From the NCBI RefSeq assembly GCF_001039355.2, contig NW_019776004.1:64001-128000 (forward strand): 64,000 nucleotides of DNA. Reading direction: 5' to 3'. The notes under the pieces were generated by a model. The model ran no database searches, was not told the DNA's origin, and was given only the letters and a program-made list of their open reading frames with translations. The DNA comes from Lingula anatina (lineage: Eukaryota > Brachiopoda > Lingulata > Lingulida > Lingulidae). Shown one piece after another: positions 47,505 to 63,662 of this stretch (position 1 is the stretch's first letter; each line of letters begins with the position of its first letter). A program made the translations under genes and the position numbers.

Positions 47505-50500
47505 TTATCGTATTTCATTATGGGGTTGCAGGTCAGTATAGATTGCTGTGTCACGGCCTTGCTGGTCAAGAACATCATACACACTTTTATCGGTCGAACT
47601 CTGAAAAAAATAGAAACATTGGCAAACAAAGTTATTATCCATATACCACCGGTTATATAGGAGCGAAAACTCGAAAAAGAAATAAAAGAATCATACTTCC
47701 TTGTAAAACCTTGTTTTCAAACAATGAAGTTCAGATAAATACAACTCACCACTTGGGTTTGTCTGTTAAGGTCCTTCATCTCAGTTATCCCACTTCTCGC
47801 TGGTGACTGTCGATCAGGTACATCTAAATGTTAAGAATAATTCAGGTGTATTAAGTTGTACTTTGTACTGGGTGATTAACCATTCTCTTTATTTTGATAT
47901 AAGCTCTATGTTTTTTTTTATTCTTATTCTGAACTAAGTCGCCACATTGCGTATTACAAATAGTCACTCCTGCTTACACTAACATGTGTAATGCTATGTG
48001 TCACTCCTATTAAAACTATAATGTGTACTTATTATTTGTCACTGAATAATAAATACAAAAGCGTCCTACCTCTTCCACTTTTCTTCCTTCGAATGCGACT
48101 CGCTACCACCGTTGTTATAATAGCCAATATAAGCAGCACGAGAACAGCAACAACGACACCAGCTATCATGCCTACTTGGTTTTCGACTGGATCTGTAAAA
48201 ATGAAACAAATATTTGGGTAAATAACAGTCATTAGATACTATAAGCACAGAACTGTAGATAATGCATCGGCCTGCACATTCATATATAACGGGTTATTCA
48301 ATATGAAATTATACAAATGGTTATACCCCTGTAGCTTACATATCGGTTTCGGAAAATACAATGCAGTCACATTTATAGCATATGCATATTTTCTTGAAAA
48401 AGATGGCAAGGGTAAGTTAAATTCACTTTATTATAAAATTAACTATATAGTATGTGTACTTAATGTGGGGTGAATAGTTTGGTTTGGTAAGTTGATGTTT
48501 TGACGCCGTTCTCACCTGATGTGGGTTGATCTATAACCTTAACCAGATCATCTTCTTCATAAATCAGTAGTGAGAACGTGTAGTCCTGGAATCCTTCATC
48601 TAGGGTTATTACCGCAGAGGTAGCTGTAGTGTTTGCCACTCTCTGCCTGTTACAAACCACGGTGCCTCTCTCACAGTATTTAACCACGTAGCTGGTGATG
48701 TCCTCGATTCCACTCGATATTGTCCAACTAACGGTAGCCACAGTGGGCGTGATGGAGACGAATAATTTATCGTCTAGGACGCCGGGTCTGGCTGAAAAAA
48801 AAACACGACACAGTAGGTATTATTTCACAGAATACAAGACGTATTGTTCCACTATTAACTGAGAATATTTGCATGTATACTTCAATATTTTATTATACAA
48901 CTTCTTCAATGCCTAGCAGTAAAGACACTATTAATTGCCTCATAGTGTATTAGATGTGAGGAATGAACCATAAATCATGTGATTAGGCACTGTTTCTGAA
49001 ATTATCCAAAGCCATATTCTTGCTCTTGGACATAAAAGTTTAAACAACAAAAAACTACCTTTTGGTTTCTGTGTAAAAGCTCCAGTAAAACCACTGCTAT
49101 TGGTGGACGGGTGTTTGTTGATAGCAACCAAACGAAAATCATATGACGTGGTTGGGTTTAGGTCGGGTACTTTTGCCTTGGATGTCTTCATGTAACCAGG
49201 ATCAGGAAAGACGAGTCGATCATCCTTTTGCCACCGAGTTCTAGACGTCTCCTTGTATTGAATGTGAAATGACTGATTACTGCCTCCGTTAAACCTGGAC
49301 ACCCATGTTAATGTGACTGATACTGATGTCCAACTTGATATTCTGAAATCTGTGAGCCTTTCTGGGGGACCTGACGTTAAATAAAAGGTAAAAATACATT
49401 CACGGGTATCACGGGTATTAAATGCAGCATACACAAAATATAATGTGAGTATTGCTTAACGAATATGTGCTGACGTCCAGCTTGATATTCTGAAATCTGT
49501 GGGTCTTTCTGAGGGTCCTGACATTAAAATGTAAAGTGACATGTGTTCATGGATATCGGACACAACGTGTGAAAAATGTTCATGCAGATTAAAAACGAAC
49601 ATGTTATGGTTAGATTCTCTAATGCCAATAAATGAATTAAAGAAAATCCATATGTCAATATTAATATTTGTATCGTTTTACGGATTCCAAACATCATGCA
49701 AGATAGATATGAAGAATTCTTTTCATGTACCTTTTGGTCTGATCTCAAAGGTAAATTCCCGGTTACCCACTGTGTGTGACACTGTGCACACATACTGTCC
49801 GTAATCACTTCCTTGTACACTGGGAATAAACAGTTTACTTTTCAATGAACTTGGATCAGTAAGGACAATTCCGGCGATAACTGGCACCCTCTTATCACCG
49901 TCACTCTTCTTCCAGGTAAACGAAACATTGGCTGGGTTAGCCGTTACTGAGATAGACAATGTGGCTGGTTCGCCGATAGATGCAGCAACTATACGTGATT
50001 CCACCGCGATCCTTGGTGAATCTGAAATAGGTTTTATCAAATAATCTCTGATATCTTACTGCGGGGATAGATTGATCTAAAAGCTCTGGGAATACAGCCT
50101 AAATGTTTAACATTGTATTGAAAATGCATTCATATTTAATCCATTTTTACTCTCAAATTATGTTCACAATGCATTTTTACTATCGTATACTCCATACATA
50201 TTTGATTGTCCGATATCACATCCTATTATAATGTCTATACTTACACAATACGTCCAGCCTCTTCCTCCCCAACCCTTGCCCTACGCTGTTTCTAACAACA
50301 CAAATGTATTCACCGTTGTCTAGATATGTGACACGTGACAACACCAACTCTCTCCCAGATGACACTACTTGAGACTCAGGACTACCAAATGTAATATATG
50401 TCCACTTATAATCCGTATATACAGGAGGGTTGCCACGTGCAGTACATTGTAACGTGACGTCATCCCCCTCGGCCACTGTCACCGGATTATCTTTAAGTGT

Positions 50501-53500
50501 TACCGTGACTGTTGGTCTATCTGAAATTATTTTAAGGACATGAAATTACAAACATGATGTTACTTATGTTGTAAATATTCAGAGTAAATGAAAGCAACAA
50601 GGGAATATCTATTAATCGACCGTCCCCCTATGTGTAATGGTTTATCATACATTACAACATGAGATGGGTAGAACTGGTACATGAACTTATCGTGCAAACA
50701 AAGTTTTGCAAGCTGAATACAGTAAATTTTCTCGGCGTTATAACTACGGAACTAAATTCCCTATGTGTCCAATCTACGACCAAGAAGAACTTGGGGAACC
50801 TCCAATTATTTGAATGTAATGCATTATTGGTTAATTAACCATTACACGTTTAACAAACATCAGACCAACAGCTGCTGTCTCGCTAAATATTTTAATTAAT
50901 TAACCCAATCATCATTTTTAATACATATCTAATTATTAAGTATGAATTATATCAAATAATTTTAATTAAAATCATTTGCCTCGATTGTTATAATTTACCA
51001 ATAAGTTTAAATAAATGTGAAATTTGAGTGAATGAATCATTTTATCATGAGGTCTGAGCATTTCAACCAATCAATTAATAAATAATTAAACATGATTAGA
51101 GTTGGGCTGCTTGGCGGATTTCTGCGTGGTTTTCTGGTCTCAGATAATATCAGTGGACCTTATGAAGAACACCAAACTAAAAGCTTCATTTAGTATAGAA
51201 CCATGAGATGACTTTGGCTGATCAAACAAAGATATTCTATGGATCCATACAATTTATGCTCCTTCAGTTTTAGATATATACTCTTTCGCCTAACGTTTAA
51301 TATACTAACATTGAACTGTCAAAGTCACACTGCTCTCTCCGACCAGGTTGCCATGACGACTGGACTGTGCTGTGGCATAACACGTGTATCAGGCCTACCC
51401 AACTACCAGACTCGGCACCTAAGGATCCTGAATTAACCGGTATATCGGACCACGCTACCCGTTTTCAAGGTGTGTGTCAGATTGCATTTCGGAGTATCAT
51501 ACCCCACAGCAAATTTTGTAGCACGACTGCGGGCTCATCCACGCTCGGCTGAACAACCTTAAACTGTACTCTTACTTAAAAGTACTCTATTTTATTGTCT
51601 CTATGGGGATATGTGGGGACTTTACGACATTCGGTTTGAATGTTTTAACCATTTTTGATAGGGCTTTTTTGCATTGTATTAGATTAATGTGGCAGTCTAA
51701 GGTTCATCTAGGTGGCTTTCAAAATTATGCACCCGGTTTTAAAATCATATAGCGATTTTACGACAATCGTTTACTATCCAATCAAGGAGACAGCCGAGCA
51801 TGCCAGGGCTCATCCTGTCGGTGTTCTGGCTGATACTCCGAAATGCGATCTGACACACACCTTGAAAACGGGTAGTGTGGTCCGATATACCGGTTAATTC
51901 AGGACCCTTAGGTGCCGAGTCTGGTAGTTGGGTAGGCCTGTGTATGTCCATAAGTCTCTTGTACATATTTACAGTCACTAAAAACATGCACACTTAATAT
52001 GCTCATAAAACATATTTCCTGTTTAATATATCCATCACAGTTACCTTTTCTTTCCAGTTTAAATAAGAACACAGACTGTCCAATACCATTGTCCACACTA
52101 CATACATAGGTGCCGTAGTCACTGTCTCTCAACTTGTCAACTCTCAGTGTTGATGCATACTCCAGATCTGTCTGGTTGTATGTAGAAGGTAAACTGCCGT
52201 TTATTTTCCTCCAGGAGTAAGATGTGGGTATTGGGTAGGCAATGGTATACAAGGTCAAGGTGGCAGACTCTCCAATGTCTGCTGAAACTTCCAGGTTTGT
52301 GACACGGTCAGGTGATGGGTCTTTTTTTGCTGCATCTGAACACAAATGACAAATGCAATGATTATCAGCACAATATACTTTATTCTATTTCCGAAATTTG
52401 GATTCCAACTAAATGTATTAATATACCACGTTTATGCTTATCAGAAACTGTTTCATGCTGACATACTGCTATCTATCTATCTGAGATAAAAATAAGACTA
52501 ACATGATTAATGCCCCAGCCCATACACAGTGAATGAGGGAACCATTATTATATGGATTGATGTCTCTAAAACATTTAATTGAAAAGACATAATATGTCAC
52601 ATCCATTAATTCTACTTTGCAGAACAATGTTCCCACAATAATCACTTACATTTAACAGCTAAAGTTCCATTTGAAGTCTTTGTGAACTGGGAGTTACTAG
52701 CAGTACATATATATGTCCCAGCATCTGTGTACTGTACATTGTTCAGTACCAGAGGGTTCTGGTTCCTCTGTAGATCTACAGGTTGTCCTCCAGTAAGTGG
52801 CAGAAATTGCCAGTTGCTATAAACAAATGAACCTGGAATTCCCTCTGGTTTACAGTGAATGTTAACACTGCTGTTCTCCAGTGTCGCTGGGATACTTTCT
52901 ACTGAGACACGCAGGTCTGGAATAAAAATAACCATCTAAGCAACTTCAATAATGTTTTTCCTTATAATGATACATGCACATACATGTGTATCTGTCATTT
53001 TTTTTCATGTTTCTGAGTATACTTTATTAAAAACATAAAAAGGCCAACAAAATACTTTAAGGTTGTTATCCTTATCTTCAAACGAATGTGTATACAAGAG
53101 GCCCCTCAGTCTGATATAATTTCTGATAAAAATCTGTACTACAACCATCATAACCTTCAATAAATGCGGCCGTCGTCGGCCAAATTTCGAACATCATACT
53201 TGAGTTTGTTTCATTCTTTTAACTGACATGTCCTATTACTGAAATCAACTTAGATCAAGGAGACATAAAAGATCAATGTACCTTAAATATGTTTTATATC
53301 AGGCAGGTCAAGGTGTCTGTAACTATATACTATCATTCCTTTCAGCATGAGTACCTTGATAAACATAATATTATCAGCTTTACTAACATTTAACTGTAAT
53401 AGTTATACTGCTCTCTCCGACCAGGTTGCCATGACGACTGGACTGTGCTGTGGCATAACACGTGTATGTCCCATTCTGCTCCACCTGTATCTGATTAATG

Positions 53501-56500
53501 GTATATGAGGCCTGGGTATGGACGCCATTGTTTCTGTCTTGAGTTCTACTCCAAACATAGCTAGTAACTGTTGGGTTGGCCTTGGTTACATCACAGGTCA
53601 AGGTCACATCATCTCCTTCTTTAACTGTACTACTTGGTGAGGCTCGCGTTGATATTATGGGGTTGACTGTAACATTAGCAGGTTGATTTATATTCATTCA
53701 TAAACTTCTTTAAATATTACCATACAAATTAGTAAGCATTCATTACCAACTGGGGTTTACCTTTGGTATCCACTATAACCATGCATCAATAATATACAAA
53801 TTCATTTCTGATATTCCACATTTAATGTATGCCAACATCCAAAAACCATGAGCATGTGGCCAGTCAAATTGAATATGTATCTCAATCTCAATCTGAGAAG
53901 CAATTTTTTGTGTTTTTTAAAACAGTAAAAAGTTTTAAAATTCCACAGGTACATATCACGCTACTCACATTCCACATTCAGTGTGTATTCAGCAGTTGGA
54001 CTGGTGGAAGGTTTGTTTATAGTGTAATAATTAGAGGCCTCACAGTGATATATCTGTCCATTATCTCTGTCTGTCAGTGGCCCTACAGTAATGACTGATT
54101 TGCCAGCAGATTCTGTGTCTGTGATATTGTTGTTACTTGAATTCCACCAGCGGTAGTTTGGTGCAGGATTCCCCTTATCACTGGCCTCACAAGTTAAAGT
54201 GGGTGAACTGCCAGCAAGGAGGGGTGTCACAGGGTTAGATGTTATACCCACGTTACTGGGAGGATCTGAAATGATAAATTTCATTAGGCAAATATGAAAC
54301 AATATAGTTATGAGTCAACACTTTCGCCTTTCATGCAAATGGATAACAAAACATTGTGTAGTTAGGCAAATACGTATATGTGCATGTTCCTAAACATTTA
54401 TGCAAGTGAATGTGGCATGTAAGTTCTAGCATGCTTTTTCAGCCTGCAACATGGATACAAATTAACATACAGCACTTATGAATTTGTGAGGATCTGGAAT
54501 GATTTGCTTCAATTACTTTTATGTCCGATATGCAAATGTCCAATATCAATAGTACAAGTTCTATAATATATCAATAATTTTACCTTTTCCACCTTTTCAT
54601 TTCACGCAGATGGATAACAAATTCTTGTATTGTAAGGTGCAGATGTTCCAAAACATTTCAAATCGGTATCACTGATAAGAAACCTACATTTCAAATTATC
54701 AGTATATAAACAGCATTTATATGTAGAAAAAGTCAAGTTGTTACACTGCTGTTACAGGTTGTATCAATGGTAAAGATTATACACTACCTTCGTAGACAAA
54801 TGGATTGAAAGCTAGAACTTACACGCCACATTCAGTTGAATAGCTGCAGAAGGCCTATTTGTGTTAACATCATTGTAGCCCTCACATCTATATATCCTAT
54901 GGTTACTGGCTCTGGTAGCATCTATAGGAAGTGTGTATGGAGAAGGTCTGGCTGTGACATCTGTCCATTTTACCATTCCTGCTGGATGTCCACCAACTGT
55001 CTGACTCTGACAGTATACAGTAGCGCCATCTAGGTGAAGTGTGGAATTGGTGCAGTTTAGGGACACTGACTCAACTGGCCCTGCATGAGAAAATATGGCT
55101 ATTTCTTATTAATGATAATACATAAAAGGTTAATATCACACTGGTCACACCGGATATTTGTCACAGTTACATATAGTTCTGTTGAAAAGATATCTGAAAC
55201 TGAATATTTTACCTGCAATACAATGTGTGTCTGTTTTTAGGTAAATTATAATTATGTACAGTGGTATATTCAGTTTGATTTCATTCATTTTACTTTATAC
55301 ATCAACACAGTATACCTTTTTAAAAGAAGCACAAAATAATCCTATTCACAGTCACATACTTACAGACAATATCTACATTCACAGAGGCCACTGCAGGAGT
55401 TGATCCAGAAGCAATATTACTGGCCTTACAGGTGACAGTCTTTGAACCCTGTGTCTTTTGAAACATGTACTTCAGGGTACTTGTGGTTGTAATAAGTTGT
55501 GTGATGTTGTCCCTTGGTGAATTACTGTGTGTGACACCAGATGTCACTGCAGTGCCATCTATCTCCCAGGAAACAGTTGCCACTGGATACGCCTTGGTCT
55601 CACACAGAAATGTGGTGTCCTGCTGAGCTCTCACCTTGATGTCTGTTGTAGTATTGAGGAGACGGGTTCCCCGTGGAGCAGCTGGAATTGACAGGATTGG
55701 AAAATGAAAATCACTTTCATTAAATGTTCAGATTTGTGTAAATCAGTGGTCTGTGCAAGGAAGTATGATGAATATCAGGTTGTCTACAATAAATAAATTA
55801 ACATCTGGCATATCGGTCAAATAATCAGTATTTTTAATATTACATAAATACGTTAAATATTGTGTTTTAAATAGATGATACCTTTTTTTTTAATGTCAAA
55901 GATAGCAAATGGGGCTTATTCTGCCTTCTTAACTGTGCTTTATTCTGCTGGTGTAGTTCTAAATTTCTATATAATACGATTATAGCTGTGGCTAGCTGAT
56001 CATATGGGTTTTAACCACATTGTACTTGGTTGTATTAACATATAGAAATACTCTTGTATATGTTATTAATCAGGTAGCAGGAGGCCTTTTACAGTGACCC
56101 ATTTCGCTTATCCTTCAAATGATTGTTATACTTACCAATCACTGTCACAATTACCCTGTTACATTTCATTCCTTTGTGACCACACTCATATCCCCCAGCA
56201 TCTGAGAACTGCACATTGGATATAACAAGTGTAAAGTTGTGGTTGGTCTGATCACATGGGTTAACACTGTACTTGGTTGTATCAGCAGTAACACAATCTT
56301 GTGTCAGTATGGTAGGACTGACAACAGTCCTTCTGGTCCACTCTGTTTGCCATCCAGAAGTCCAAGTGTTCACTTTACACCACAAGGAAAATGATGTTCC
56401 AACTGAGGCACTGACAGCTGTGGAAGGCCCAACATCTATATCAGCACCTATGCAAATAAAAATGTCAATTCCATGTCTCCGAGATTATGGGTATTATTGT

Positions 56501-56893
56501 AGGGGATACATGTACATTCCTTTAACCGAAGCAATCTGAATATAAGCAGATCACAGTACATCCCGATTTTAAGTTTATACATCCATGTCTCCATGAACAT
56601 ATATCAGAAGTATACACTTTTTAACTGATAGGATTAAAACACCTACAAACAACGTATTGCGAGTAAATATAACTAAGAAAGGGGAGTCAAGCCAACTATC
56701 ACACAGGCATTTGTATTGAAGATAAAAAAACGAGCAATCATGATAGGAATGTTATCTAAAAACGATATAATAATAATAATAATAATAATAAAAAGAGAGA
56801 GAGAAAAAATGTAATACCTGCCACAATGTGCAAGTAAATATATGTGATTCCTACAAGGACTGAAAGAAACACTTTCTTCAACCCCCAACGCAT
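47505..56893 (-). CDS. Gene C: receptor with nine Ig and two FN3 domains, ITAM-like tail, no kinase
   Basis: Fifteen exons join to 1181 residues: 56818-56893 signal (VFLSVLVGITYIYLHIVA); Ig1-Ig9 56136-56447, 55364-55681, 54823-55080, 53969-54265, 53388-53666, 52650-52916, 52045-52335, 50245-50520, 49731-50021; FN3 49059-49370 and 48516-48791; TM 48070-48192 (MIAGVVVAVLVLLILAIITT then RIRRKK); juxtamembrane 47750-47823; tail 47505-47600 with stop TAA at 47505-47507. The tail reads VYDVLDQQGRDTAIYTDL and ends QPHNEIR: two YxxL motifs with nine residues between, within the loose ITAM spacing. Ig8-Ig9 resemble Ig6-Ig7, and Ig7 and Ig9 lack the first Ig cysteine. Phases are 1 throughout the ectodomain. 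Kinase relics lie 2.2 kb downstream. Probably a surface receptor signalling through recruited SH2 proteins; ligand unknown. Confidence 0.88.
49467..49518 (-). pseudogene. Truncated duplicate of the first FN3 exon of gene C
   Basis: About 50 bp repeat the 5' end of the FN3 exon at 49059-49370, including the acceptor region (the + strand has cttgatattctgaaatctgt in both). The homology continues into the flanking intron, but no donor or remaining domain follows. It lies between Ig9 and the intact FN3 exon. Confidence 0.75.
51298..51389 (-). pseudogene. Duplicated 3' part of the Ig5 exon of gene C
   Basis: The stretch matches 53378-53467, the 3' part of the Ig5 exon with its donor (gttagt). From about 51333 to 51389 the two are essentially identical. 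The match resumes for a few bases after the foldback element (51941 on) and then ends. The 5' half of the Ig domain, with acceptor and first cysteine, is missing. It lies between Ig7 and Ig8, as expected if an Ig5-Ig6-Ig7 block was duplicated. Confidence 0.8.
51390..51940. mobile_element. Foldback/MITE-type element with about 110-bp inverted repeats
   Basis: The 551-bp element has inverted repeats 51390-51499 and 51831-51940 that differ at only about three positions. Both start caggcctacccaactacc when read inwards. It is flanked by tgtat at 51385-51389 and 51941-51945. The homologous uninterrupted exon at 53461-53471 (cacgtgtatgtcc) is the empty site and confirms the 5-bp target duplication. 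The centre has no coding potential. The superfamily is not assigned. Confidence 0.88.
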
Positions 56894-57570
56894 GCCTCTG
56901 ATGTATCACTGAAACAACACAAAATAGTACCCTAATGTCACAGAGTTCATCACTGAAATGTATATGTAACGGTATTTCGCTGGCTTAGATGCATAATAAC
57001 ACTAAATAAGTTATTAACCTTGATAGCTTAAGGGCTGTTTGCACATGAATGACACTGGTCCAACTCGATCCTAATTAAATTCATTTCCCTGGGATTGACA
57101 GGCTTTGAGCACTTCGTGTAATAAAGTTGTTTTTGTTTTTTCAAGAAAACAGGTCCAGTGACAACTATTAAACATGGGTAGTCGAAATCTGACGCCTATA
57201 TAAACAGAGTTGGTTTAATAATTGATAATGAATATCTAGAATCAAAGACTGATGGAGACTGACGCAAAATGTGACCTCGCGCCGTGAAGCCACATTCACT
57301 ACACATGCATCTTCACACACAGACAGCACACACAAACACACAGACAAACAACACACACACAAACACTCACACACATACACTTTCGTACTCACACACTCGC
57401 ACTTATGAGGCACGGAGCGACTGTAAATTAATTACTTATTACACCTCAAGAACGACTACTTGCATGTTATACCTACCTGATTAAACTGTGTCTAAAATGT
57501 TCCGTCTCGACGCAACTGGTGTTCACCGTATAATACGTTTTACTTCCGCGTCGATCCGCTTTATTTTTAG
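55190..57570 (-). repeat. Segmental duplication, copy at gene C (partner 26640-29200)
   Basis: This includes Ig1, Ig2, their introns, the signal exon and upstream flank of gene C and aligns with the 5' part of gene B. The signal exon ends YIYLHIVA here and YIPLHIVT in gene B. The upstream acttccgcgtc block is at about 57542 here and 29142 there. Confidence 0.75.
56765..56790 (+). repeat. (AAT)n microsatellite
   Basis: A short (AAT)n run followed by AG repeats, just downstream of the signal-peptide exon of gene C. Confidence 0.85.
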
Positions 57571-60546
57571 ACGTGACCTGACAAAGTTCAATGGACTGAT
57601 ATATTTTAGTTGTCTTATCATTAAACGGCCTTCTGCTTACATTTTGAGGGGTACTCTCCTGCGTGACAATAAGTACATCAAGTGAATAAGAACGTGTTCA
57701 CTTTGTTACACCACTGAAAACATATCGTTATTTGACGAGGGTCTAGACACATTCTCCACGTATGGAAGCATGGTTAATTACAACATAACACAAGCAGGTC
57801 ACACATGAAGATCAGAGAAATAATAATATTGTAAAATTCAAATCAGCTTTATTTCAACTGAAGTTTGGGGCTATATTAACAGTTAAGATGCACCCATAGA
57901 TCGCAATCCTCAGCCAAGACAGATAGATTTCCATTAATATTAATAATTTAGTAATGAACAATCTAATAACACTAGGTTCATTATAAATCATTGATTGATT
58001 AAATGATTAACCCAATTCACGCATTTAATGTTTACATTAACTTTCTGTCTAATGTTGCAAACAGACATACAGATCGACCTATTATATTTATTTACTAACC
58101 CGTTTACAACTTAACCATGACGCTTCTGTAAGAACAGCAGACAAACAAAACCAAAATCTTAACCTCCTTGGCTGGGTAAAAATAACCCATTTTAATCGCG
58201 AAATCAGCTATATACCAGACCACATGATTTCAAGTTTAACTTCACTTCTACTCATTATAGATTATTGGCAGAACTGTACATTTTAATTGCCAATTAAAAA
58301 AGACATATCTGCCCTCCTTGGCTTTCGGACATGATCTCGTTTTTTTTAGCACAGCTGCTATGGCTACCTGAGAGGACTGAAGAGATAGTAATAATATTAG
58401 ATATAATTTTATGAAGATAAAATTTTATTGAAAGGGTTTTGTCGATTCACTATATGAACTGGGGGAAATATAAGGAGCTTTCAAGAATATTAATATGTCA
58501 TGTGGGTGGATTTTTCTACGCGTGGAGAGTACTGGTAGATATTCTTAACACGTTTATCAGCTAATTACGGTAATATGTAAGTTGTTTCTATCTTAATTTA
58601 GTTACTTTTTTGGGAGGAAAGTGCAGTTACTAGTGGTGAAATCACCCTCATCTTTCTCATTTCCTTAGCGAACTTTCGAGAGACATGCCAAACGTTTTTT
58701 TTTTCAATCCCTTGCAACCATAGCGTTATATTTTAATCTGGAGGTTATAGTTAGTAGAACAGTATCACGTGTTATTCTAGCTTATGGTGCCAAATAACAA
58801 AAGCCCTTCATACACTTAATCTGATTTTAAGTCCTATGAATTCTTAGCTCATCTGCTTTATGTATTAAAGCATACCAGTTCTGTCTACTGCAATCTATCA
58901 ACCTCTGTGTAAACAGTTCAACGAAGAATTCACATGCCCACAGCCTTTGTTTTCCCAGAAGTCTCCAAATGAGCATAAACACCAACCCTTATATTTTGAT
59001 TTCATATGAACTTTTTCGGTTTTTTTTCCATTATCATTTTCAGCTTATTTTTTCCAAAATTCTATGGCGTTTACATCCCTTAGACAATGTAAGAGCTAGA
59101 ACAAAAACATATTCCGAATAAATGTTTCACATTGCATTTATTTTAATGAAATAGACGTTTTACAGTGTTTGGCTCCTCCAATGATGGTAGGCTTTTACTG
59201 TTAAGGCATTCACTGTTCTCTTCAACCTCTTCACATCCAATCAGTGGTGATCTCATATGGACAAAGGATGTCTTACACTATCGTGATTCACTGAGTATGA
59301 TTCTAAAATATATTTTTATAATTGTATTACAAGTGAAAAAAAAACATATAGATTTAATAAGTTGTTCGCCCACCTGTTATCTTGCCAAAATACCATCATT
59401 CAGTTTATGAAAATCAGCAAACAACACTAGATTACATGCCATGGGCTAGCTTAATTACTTGCTTCCAGGTGTAAACAAATCAAATGCATCGTACATGAAA
59501 AGGATATGATGGATAAAATTAAAGCAGAGTTTTCCATTCTTTTAATATAGCCTAAACATGGAGAAATACAAATCATCTTCAAAATGTAAAATTGGTATTA
59601 CGTATTTCTGGTAAAAAATGTTGTTTTTTTTTTATTCGAACCTAGTACGTATAAATACCAGAAGCATGTAAAGCCAACACACAACCTGTGTCAGTTGATA
59701 TTTGCTGTAAACTGTTTATTTTCCTATAATTCTAACATTGTGTTACCGTTTTATTAGCATGTATCGAGGCCATATTGACTCGATCAACTTGTGTGTAATA
59801 ATGGATTTGTTTTTTGTTACGCTGATTGTATATATACATTATGTGTATATTGGGGTTTGTAAATAAAATTACTTTGTGCTTTCTGCTCACATTGGAATAC
59901 ATTATATATCTATTGAACTAGAAAAGATAACTGATGATTGGTTCTGTAAAATATGTGCTAGCCTAAAGGAACTTGATTTTTCATCAATACAAACACTGAA
60001 ATACAATAAATTGCTATATACAAATTCTAAAATAATACCCAAGCCAACATTTGTTTCATCTCATTGCATTGGTAGTTCCTATATCTTGAATCGTCATCTA
60101 AAACGCTGATTTTGATGCAGTTTGAGAGGATATGTAAAACTATATAATACTAATACCATGAATACATGAAACTGCATAGGACTCCAGAAAATGCACGATC
60201 TGTGATTTGTATATGTATTTCAAACTAGAAAAAGTGAAATAAAAAAATACACAAATAAAATACATACAGGTACTGTAGGTCAACTTTGAGGGTCATATTA
60301 ACGTGTGTTTGTTATTATCGATACGCAAAGCAGCTTCGACTTTCCCAGGGATATACGTAGTGCAGTGAATAAACTGCAAATAGGTCACGAACACACAATA
60401 CCGTGTATAATGTAGTACCGCTATTTTGCCTGTACTATTAACTTCGCAAAAATAGAACTCACTCCCTACTAGAAACATTAGCTTCTGAAATTTCCAGCTA
60501 TCAATTTACAAATATCCATGAAAGCTGTGTTAGCAACTTTCTTTTA
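56894..60546. other. Intergenic interval between gene D (3') and gene C (5')
   Basis: It holds an impure CA repeat (57314-57390) and AT-rich DNA. Short open frames (for example 59876-60109) have no recognisable domain. The promoter of gene C should be in the left part and the 3' UTR of gene D at the right end; a polyadenylation-type aataaa overlaps the stop codon of gene D on the minus strand. Confidence 0.5.

Positions 60547-63662
<3,116 letters not shown>

Noticed and set aside
47457-47806. Plus-strand frames overlapping the tail of gene C
   Set aside because: They are antisense shadows; the minus strand has spliced exons with conserved sequence and matching phase.
59876-60109. 77-codon frame in the interval between C and D
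   Set aside because: No recognisable domain and no splice or codon support.
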